From NCBI GenBank assembly GCA_019454835.1, contig JACFNP010000002.1, positions 1-64,000 of the forward strand: a DNA stretch of 64,000 nt, given 5' to 3'. The notes beneath the pieces were generated by a model. It did no database searches and was not told where the DNA came from. It was given only the letters and a program-made list of their open reading frames with translations. This document shows, in pieces, positions 59,283-64,000 of the stretch; positions within the stretch are counted from its first letter, which is position 1; every line of letters starts with the position of its first letter. The position numbers and the translations under genes were made by a program. This DNA is from Rubellimicrobium sp. Its GTDB lineage: Bacteria > Pseudomonadota > Alphaproteobacteria > Rhodobacterales > Rhodobacteraceae.

Positions 59283-60832
59283 GAAGCATCCGGCATCGAC
59301 GCCTTGCGGCGCGCGACGAAATCCTCGAGCGCGGCCAGCGTGCCCGTATCCAGCGGCGGGGCCTCGTAATCGGCCAGTTGCTGCTGCCACAGCCTGCGCG
59401 CGCGGAAGGCCGCGTCGTGGCTGCCGTTTTCGACCCATTTCTCGTAGGGGTCGTTGTCGGCGATGGCGCTTTCCCAGAAGGCGGTCTGGTAATTGGCGAT
59501 GGTGTGCGGGACGGCGAAGAAATGCCCGCCCGGCTGGACATCGCCGAAGGCGTCGGCGGCAAGCTGGTTGTCGTCCACCGTGACGCCCTGAAGATAGCTG
59601 TGCAACGCGCCGCACAGGTCGGCGTCCATGACGAATTTCTCGTAGGACATCGACAGCAGGCCATCAAGGAAGCCTGCCGAATGGAGGATGAAGTTAGCGC
59701 CGCATTGCACGGCGGACAGCATCGACATCGTGCCCTCGACCATCGCTTGCGCATCGGGCAGTTTCGAGGTGGTGAAATTGCCCGCGCAGCGCAAAGGCAG
59801 GCCCAGCCTGCGCGCCAGTTGCCCCACGACCAGCGATCCGGCGGCGGGTTCCGGCGTGCCAAATGTGGGCGACCCCGAGCGCAGCGACATCGACGACAGG
59901 AAATTGCCGAAGATCACCGGCGCGCCCTTGCGTTCCAACTGGGTTAGCGCGCAGCCCGCCATCGTTTCGGCCACGCCCTGCGCGATGGCCCCCGCAGTCG
60001 TCACCGGCCCCATCGCCCCGCCCAGAATGAAGGGCACGATCACCGCCGCCTGGTTGGCCCGCGCATAGGCGCGCAGCACGCGGGTGGCGTCTCCGCCCCA
60101 GAGCAGCGGCGAGTTCACGTTGACATTGCCGAGGATGACGCAGTTTTCGTCGACGAAACCGGCCCCGAACAGGATGCGGGCCATCTCGATGGAATCCTCG
60201 GCGCGTTCCTCGGTGGTGACCGAGCCCATGAAGGCGCGGTCCGAGTAGCGGATATGGGCCAGCACCATGTCGAAATGGCGCTTGTTCACCGGCAGGTCGA
60301 CGGGTTCGGAAATGGTGCCGCCGGAATGGTGCAGCCAGGGCGAGGACTGGCCCAGTTTCACGAGGTTCTCGAAATCGGCGATGGTGCCGTAGCGGCGGGT
60401 GCCGTCGTGGTCCATCACGAAGGGCGATCCGTAGGCAGGCGCGAACACCACCGCATTACCGCCGATCTGCACGGAACGCGCGGGATTGCGGGCGTGCTGG
60501 GTAAAGACGCGCGGCGCCGATGACAGGATTTCGCGCAGCATCCCCGGCGGGAATTTCACGATGTCGTCGCTGACCTCGGCCCCGGCCTTGCGCCACAGCA
60601 CCAGCGTTTCGGGATCGTCACGAAAGGCGATGCCGGTCTGCGCAAGGATGCGGTCGACCTGCGCCTCGATCCGCAGCAGGTTGTCCTCGGACAGGATGTC
60701 ATAGGGCGGTACCCCGCGCAGGATCCAGGGCACGCCGCTGACCGGGCTGCCATGCGCGCGGGCCTGCCTGCGCGCGCGGGCACCGCCTCGGGCGGGGGCG
60801 GGGTCGATGACATCGGGCATGGCGCTCTCCAC
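59276..60832 (-). CDS. MttB-family protein, paralogue C
   Basis: This 518-residue MttB-superfamily protein has no amber codon. Typical stretches are 'DILSEDNLLRIEAQVDRIL', 'FTQHARNPARSVQIGGNAVV', 'PVTTAGAIAQGVAETMAG' and 'PGGHFFAVPHTIANYQTAF'. It resembles paralogue B (42129-43640) in these motifs. The N-terminal 25 residues are arginine- and alanine-rich, and an ATG at 60820 could also be the start. It is transcribed alone, towards the acetoacetyl-CoA synthetase gene. Confidence 0.8.
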   Translation of the reverse strand: MESAMPDVIDPAPARGGARARRQARAHGSPVSGVPWILRGVPPYDILSEDNLLRIEAQVDRILAQTGIAFRDDPETLVLWRKAGAEVSDDIVKFPPGMLREILSSAPRVFTQHARNPARSVQIGGNAVVFAPAYGSPFVMDHDGTRRYGTIADFENLVKLGQSSPWLHHSGGTISEPVDLPVNKRHFDMVLAHIRYSDRAFMGSVTTEERAEDSIEMARILFGAGFVDENCVILGNVNVNSPLLWGGDATRVLRAYARANQAAVIVPFILGGAMGPVTTAGAIAQGVAETMAGCALTQLERKGAPVIFGNFLSSMSLRSGSPTFGTPEPAAGSLVVGQLARRLGLPLRCAGNFTTSKLPDAQAMVEGTMSMLSAVQCGANFILHSAGFLDGLLSMSYEKFVMDADLCGALHSYLQGVTVDDNQLAADAFGDVQPGGHFFAVPHTIANYQTAFWESAIADNDPYEKWVENGSHDAAFRARRLWQQQLADYEAPPLDTGTLAALEDFVARRKASMPDASY

Positions 60833-60937
60833 GGGACGCGGGCGGGATTCGGCCCTAATCTGACAAGGTCCGGGCGACCGTCAATGGCATGTGCGCCCGC
60901 AGGGTGATCGGGCGCGCGGCGTGGTCCGTCATTGTCC

Positions 60938-61028
60938 CGTCATTGCGAGGAGCCGCGGGCGACGAAGCAACCCCGATGTCGTGTGTGAGCGGTCGGGGTT
61001 GCTTCGCCTTGCGGCTCGCAATGACGGG
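60938..61028. repeat. Interspersed palindromic repeat, copy 7
   Basis: The unit runs from CCGTCATTGCGAGGAGCCGC to GCGGCTCGCAATGACGGG. A partial extra CCGTCATTG lies just before it (60926-60934), as if one end had been duplicated. The rest of the gap 60833-61229 holds no gene I can support. Confidence 0.85.
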
Positions 61029-61229
61029 ATTTGCTGGCGGCGCGGCGTTCGATCCGGGGCCGGGCGAGGGCGTGGCGCGGGCATGGTTCCGCCCGGCAGC
61101 GCCTGCGGATGCGCTCGGCCCTTCGATGCCATCAGATCGGAATTTGAACAGACCACCGGGGTCCGGGCGGTCGAAACTTCGGTCGCAGCGCAGGAAATTG
61201 CAAGTACGGGCGTGGCGCTGCGGATCGTT

Positions 61230-61360
61230 GACGGTGCCGGGCGCATCGCCTAGCCTGCGGGCACGCTCTGCATGAAGAAGCCGGTGCAGGCCCGGCACGG
61301 TCGCGCCACTGTAATCGAAGCCATGCTTCGGAAGTCAGACCTTCAGGCAGCCAAATCCAC
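61230..61360 (+). promoter_or_regulatory. Cobalamin riboswitch
   Basis: The stretch contains GCCGGTGCAGGCCCGGCACG, then GTCGCGCCACTGTAATCG, then GGAAGTCAGACC, the conserved landmarks of adenosylcobalamin-type riboswitches, including the ACTGTAA and AGTCAGACC parts. The first stem starts around GACGGTGCC at 61230. It normally shuts off genes for B12 uptake or synthesis when cobalamin is plentiful. The direct downstream ORF is disrupted by a repeat; nnrS follows. Confidence 0.8.
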
Positions 61361-61392
61361 GCGAACGGGACGCGCTATCCCAGGAGTAGATC

Positions 61393-61566
61393 ATGGCGGA
61401 CATTGCCTGTTCCCCCTCGGAACCTGTTGTCATTCCGCCGCCCGCAAATCCCGTCACCCGCGAGGCGAAGCCGAAGCAACCCCGACCGCGCACGCACACC
61501 ATCGGGGTTGGTCTGTCGGCTTTGCCTCCTCGCAATGATGGCCGGCGCCTTGCCCACGGCGTCTGA
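61393..61566 (+). pseudogene. Short riboswitch-controlled ORF interrupted by repeat copy 8
   Basis: An AGGAG site leads to an ATG at 61393 and 57 residues. Only the first 19 or so (MADIACSPSEPVVIPPPA) come from ordinary sequence; from about 61452 on the frame runs through repeat copy 8 and stops at 61564. It looks like the first codons of a cobalamin-controlled gene whose body was lost when the repeat arrived. The original gene cannot be named. Confidence 0.5.
61452..61541. repeat. Interspersed palindromic repeat, copy 8, inside the riboswitch-led ORF
   Basis: The unit runs from CCGTCACCCGCGAGGCGA to CTCCTCGCAATGATGGC, with core CCCCGACCGCGCACGCACAC. Its ends are more diverged than in copies 5-7. 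Confidence 0.8.
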
Positions 61567-61605
61567 ACGCATGGCGGGGCGTGACGCCATGCCCCGCCGC
61601 CTGCC

Positions 61606-62847
61606 GTGACCGGCGCGCCCGGTCCGCAGGCGCGCCGGTGCGGCAATCTCTGGCTCCAGCCGCACCGGCCGTTCCTGCTGGCGGCCGCGCTCTGGGCGGT
61701 GCTGGCGGTCCTGTGGTGGCAATGGGGCGCGCGGGTCGGGCTGGCGCCGCCCGTGCTGGGCACGGCGGGCTTCTGGCACGCCCACGAGATGATCCCCGGC
61801 ATGGCGGGCGCGGCGGCGGCGGGCTATCTGCTGACCGCGCTGGCAAGCTGGACCGGCGGCGCGCCGCCCTCGGGGCGGCTGCTGCAGGCGCTGGTGGCGC
61901 TGTGGCTGCTGCAACGGCTGGCCATGGCCTGCGCCGGGGTGCTGCCGGTGTGGCTGGCCACCCTGCCGGGGCTTGGCTTCTTCGGACTGTTCGCCGGGGT
62001 GCTGGCGGCGGGCGTCCTGCGGGTCGGGGCATGGCGCAAGCTGGGCTTTGCGGCGGCAATCGCGGCGCTGGGCATCGGTGATGCGATGCTGATCCTTGCG
62101 GCGCTGGGCGGCGCGCCCCTGCCCGACCCGGCGCGGCTGCTGCGCGGCGGGGTGATGCTGTTCGCGGCGCTCATCAGCGTGATCGGCGGCCGCATGGTCC
62201 CGGCCTTCACCGACAACCGCCTGCAACAGGGCGGCGCGGCCCTGCGCTGCCGGGCGACGCCGGTTGCCGACCGGGTCGCCCCGTCGGTGGTCGCGCTGGC
62301 GGGCGCGCTGGCCATGGTCCAGCCCGGCCCCGGTGCCGGGCTGGCGCTGGTCGCCGCCGGGCTGGCCGAGGCCTGGCGCGTCACCGGCTGGCGCGGCTGG
62401 CAGGTCCGGGACAATCCGCTGCTGGTGATGCTGCAGGCGGGTTATGCGTGGCTGCCCGCCGGGCTGGTCCTGCTCGGGCTGTCGCAGCTCTGGCCGCTGC
62501 ACCTGCCGGGGGTCGATGCCCTGCACGCGCTGACCATGGGGGCGATGGGCAGCATGATCCTTGCCATCGCCGCCCGTGCGGCGGCCCGGCGCGAGGCCGG
62601 GGCGCTGCGGGCCGGGCGGCTGATCGTCACCGCCGGGGCCTGCCTCTGGCCCGCTGTCTGGCTGCGGCTGGCGGTCCTGCCCTGGCCCGAGGCGGCCCCG
62701 TGGCTGAACGGCGCCGCCGCCGCGCTGTGGGTGGCAGGCTGGGCGGCCTTTCTGGCCGCCTTCGTGCCGACGCTTTTCGGCCCGGTCCTGCGACCGGTGT
62801 TCAGCGGCGCGCGCGCGGGTATGTCGCAGTCGAATGGTAACATCTGA
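61606..62847 (+). CDS. nnrS: NnrS-family membrane protein
   Basis: This protein of about 413 residues has some twelve hydrophobic segments and family marks of NnrS, a haem- and copper-containing membrane protein linked to nitric-oxide stress and denitrification: 'LQPHRPFLLAA', 'FWHAHEMIPGM', 'VIGGRMVPAFTDNRLQ' and 'ALHALTMGAMGSMILA' with conserved histidines. The GTG start overlaps no clear ribosome site, so it is tentative. The last eight residues (MSQSNGNI) and the stop codon lie inside a repeat of the second family, so the natural C-terminus may have been replaced. Confidence 0.8.
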   Translation: MTGAPGPQARRCGNLWLQPHRPFLLAAALWAVLAVLWWQWGARVGLAPPVLGTAGFWHAHEMIPGMAGAAAAGYLLTALASWTGGAPPSGRLLQALVALWLLQRLAMACAGVLPVWLATLPGLGFFGLFAGVLAAGVLRVGAWRKLGFAAAIAALGIGDAMLILAALGGAPLPDPARLLRGGVMLFAALISVIGGRMVPAFTDNRLQQGGAALRCRATPVADRVAPSVVALAGALAMVQPGPGAGLALVAAGLAEAWRVTGWRGWQVRDNPLLVMLQAGYAWLPAGLVLLGLSQLWPLHLPGVDALHALTMGAMGSMILAIAARAAARREAGALRAGRLIVTAGACLWPAVWLRLAVLPWPEAAPWLNGAAAALWVAGWAAFLAAFVPTLFGPVLRPVFSGARAGMSQSNGNI

Positions 62848-62855
62848 CGCCCGCG
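62824..62855. repeat. Copy of the second repeat family, encoding the end of nnrS
   Basis: TCGCAGTCGAATGGTAACAT followed by CTGACGCCCGCG matches the units at 47186-47215 and 47811-47850. Here its CTGA supplies the stop codon of nnrS. Confidence 0.65.
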
Positions 62856-62948
62856 ACAATGCGCAAGATTGGTCGGGGCGGGTCTGCCGGGTCCAATAAA
62901 CGGCGACCCGCCCCGCGCCTCTGGGCAATCGGATGAACGGGTAAACCC

Positions 62949-63037
62949 CGTCATTGCGAGGCGAAGCCGAAGCAACCTCGACCGCTCACACACGACATCG
63001 GGGTTGCTTCGTCGGCTGCGCCTCCTCGCAATGACGG
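62949..63037. repeat. Interspersed palindromic repeat, copy 9
   Basis: The unit runs from CGTCATTGCGAGGCGAAGCC to CTCCTCGCAATGACGG, with core CCTCGACCGCTCACACACGA, between the convergent nnrS and cobO genes. It is followed by ACATGCCGTTTGCCCG-type flanking sequence also seen near copies 3, 5 and 6. Confidence 0.85.
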
Positions 63038-63080
63038 AACATGCCGTTTGCCCGTTTGCCCGATTGCCCCGCCCCGCGCC

Positions 63081-63710
63081 TCAGAATTCCACCCCGGCCT
63101 GCGCCTTGATGCCCGCGCGGAACGGGTGTTTCACCGCCGTCATTTCCGTGACCAGATCGGCCAGCGCGATCAGTTCGGGTTTCGCGTTGCGGCCCGTCAG
63201 GACCACATGGGTCGTCACCGGCTTTTCGGCGGCCAGAAAGGCCACCACCTCGTTCACGTCCAGATAATCGTAGCGCAGCGCGATGTTGATTTCATCCAGC
63301 AGCACCATGCGGTTGCGGGGGTCGCGGATCAGTTCTTTCGCTTTTTCCCAGCCTGCGGCGGCGGCGGCGCGGTCGCGTTCGAGATCCCGCGTCTCCCAGG
63401 TGAAACCTTCGCCCATGGTGTGAAACCGGCACAGGTCGCCGAAGCGTTCGGTCAGCAGGTCGCGCTCGCCCGAATAACGGGCGCCCTTGATGAACTGCAC
63501 CACGCCGCAGGGGAACCCGTGGGCGAGGCTGCGCAGCACCATGCCGAAGGCGGACGAGCTTTTGCCCTTGCCGGGGCCGGTCAGGACGATGACGAGGCCC
63601 TTTTCCTCGGTCCTGGTCGCCATCATCCGGTCGCGCGCGGCCTTGATCTTCGCCTTCTTGGCGGCATGGGCGGCAGCATCCTCGGGGTTGGGGGGCGCAA
63701 TCTCGGACAT
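63081..63710 (-). CDS. cobO: Cob(I)yrinic acid a,c-diamide adenosyltransferase
   Basis: This 209-residue protein matches CobO/BtuR. It has the P-loop 'LTGPGKGKSSSAFGMVLRSL', then 'FIKGARYSGERDLL', 'GEGFTWETRDLERD' and 'VLLDEINIALRYDYLD'. It attaches the adenosyl group to reduced corrinoids in cobalamin synthesis or salvage. The start at 63710 gives the family's usual N-terminus. It is divergent from the riboswitch at 63763. It ties the window to B12, the cofactor needed by the MttB methyltransferase family. Confidence 0.9.
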   Translation of the reverse strand: MSEIAPPNPEDAAAHAAKKAKIKAARDRMMATRTEEKGLVIVLTGPGKGKSSSAFGMVLRSLAHGFPCGVVQFIKGARYSGERDLLTERFGDLCRFHTMGEGFTWETRDLERDRAAAAAGWEKAKELIRDPRNRMVLLDEINIALRYDYLDVNEVVAFLAAEKPVTTHVVLTGRNAKPELIALADLVTEMTAVKHPFRAGIKAQAGVEF

Positions 63711-63762
63711 CGGGGTCTCGCTTGACAAGAGAGGGGGAAACTGGCTTGGCTCGGGCCATCGC

Positions 63763-63942
63763 TGGTTCCTGTCTATGACAGGCGAAGAGGGAATGCGACA
63801 GGCCATACAGGCCCAGGCGCAGCCGCCCCCGCGACCGTGACCGGAGAGGTCGCCCGATGGCCACTGGGGTTCACCCTGGGAAGGCCGGGCGCCCGCCGGG
63901 GCCATCCGGCCCCGACATCCGCAAGCCGGGAGACCTGCCAGC
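63763..63942 (+). promoter_or_regulatory. Cobalamin riboswitch reading out of the right edge
   Basis: The landmarks appear in order: GAAGAGGGAATGCGACAGG, CAGCCGCCCCCGCGACCGTG, GCCACTGGG, CACCCTGGGAAGGCCGGG, and GCAAGCCGGGAGACCTGCC. This is the full consensus of adenosylcobalamin riboswitches on the plus strand. Behind it, CCCCTTCGGGG at about 63949-63959 may belong to the expression platform. The controlled gene lies beyond 64000; a cobalamin synthesis or transport gene is expected. Confidence 0.92.
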
Positions 63943-64000
63943 ACCAGCCCCTTCGGGGGTTGTCGGATTCATGCGGCCGGGGCCTGCCGCAGACCGGATG

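Noticed and set aside
60855-61298. A 147-codon minus-strand frame across repeat copy 7 and the riboswitch
   Set aside because: It runs through a repeat unit and a structured RNA on the other strand, so coding is unlikely.

Overview
The window is high-GC DNA with dense, overlapping gene strings. Its families (NHLM-type export, BetI-like TetR regulators, dimethylglycine-dehydrogenase-like flavoproteins, MttB-family proteins, CobO) fit an alphaproteobacterium, most likely of the Rhodobacterales. This is inferred from gene content; no rRNA or tRNA gene was seen to confirm it.

Region 1 (1-1200) is decayed DNA. It holds a fragment resembling an IS21-type insertion-sequence end and, on the minus strand, a cas3 relic in which the start of the HD nuclease domain is joined out of frame to the C-terminal domain. 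No CRISPR array or other cas gene is present.

Region 2 (1114-19815) is the most striking locus. Four tandem paralogues (one truncated) share a double-glycine leader ending at residues 20-21. Two or three carry an EF-hand-like loop. Each is preceded at the same distance by the same promoter-proximal element: two 7-base direct repeats 12 bases apart followed by TTGTTGTG. The next three genes form a complete NHLM-type export machine: an HlyD adaptor, an ABC transporter with a C39 leader peptidase, and a second, 955-residue ABC protein. There is no visible RiPP-modifying enzyme apart from a possible GNAT acetyltransferase and an alanine-racemase-like protein. Converging on the exporter, with a 12-base overlap of coding ends, is a string encoding an STAS antagonist, an RsbW-like kinase, an alanine-racemase-like enzyme, a GNAT protein, a periplasmic binding protein, a sensor-MFS fusion and a two-TM sensor. 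Divergent from that are two more membrane sensors and a membrane-bound SpoIIE/PP2C phosphatase. I read this as a partner-switching signalling module linked to secretion of calcium-binding proteins.

Region 3 (20209-21480) is a lower-GC PD-(D/E)XK nuclease-family gene that looks acquired.

Region 4 (21534-43640) is a catabolic region for N-methylated and amino compounds. It holds two DMGDH-like flavoproteins, a BetI-like regulator with a perfect 20-base palindromic operator, an AruH/AruI-like transaminase and decarboxylase pair, an MttB-family protein, a second BetI-like regulator, a complete peptide-type ABC importer with a CocE-like hydrolase, and a trimethylamine-dehydrogenase-like protein paired with a second MttB protein.

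Region 5 (43659-48998) holds isolated single genes (fliG, a LuxR solo, an HSL-type esterase, a ComJ-like protein, a LysR regulator), most of them separated by copies of an interspersed palindromic repeat of about 90 bases.

Region 6 (49138-60832) is a second import operon: binding protein, ADP-forming acyl-CoA synthetase, MaoC-like hydratase, two permeases, a double ATPase and acetoacetyl-CoA synthetase. A convergent third MttB paralogue follows.

Region 7 (60833-64000) is cobalamin-related. A cobalamin riboswitch leads into a short ORF broken by a repeat copy, then nnrS, then cobO on the minus strand, and a second cobalamin riboswitch reads out of the right edge.
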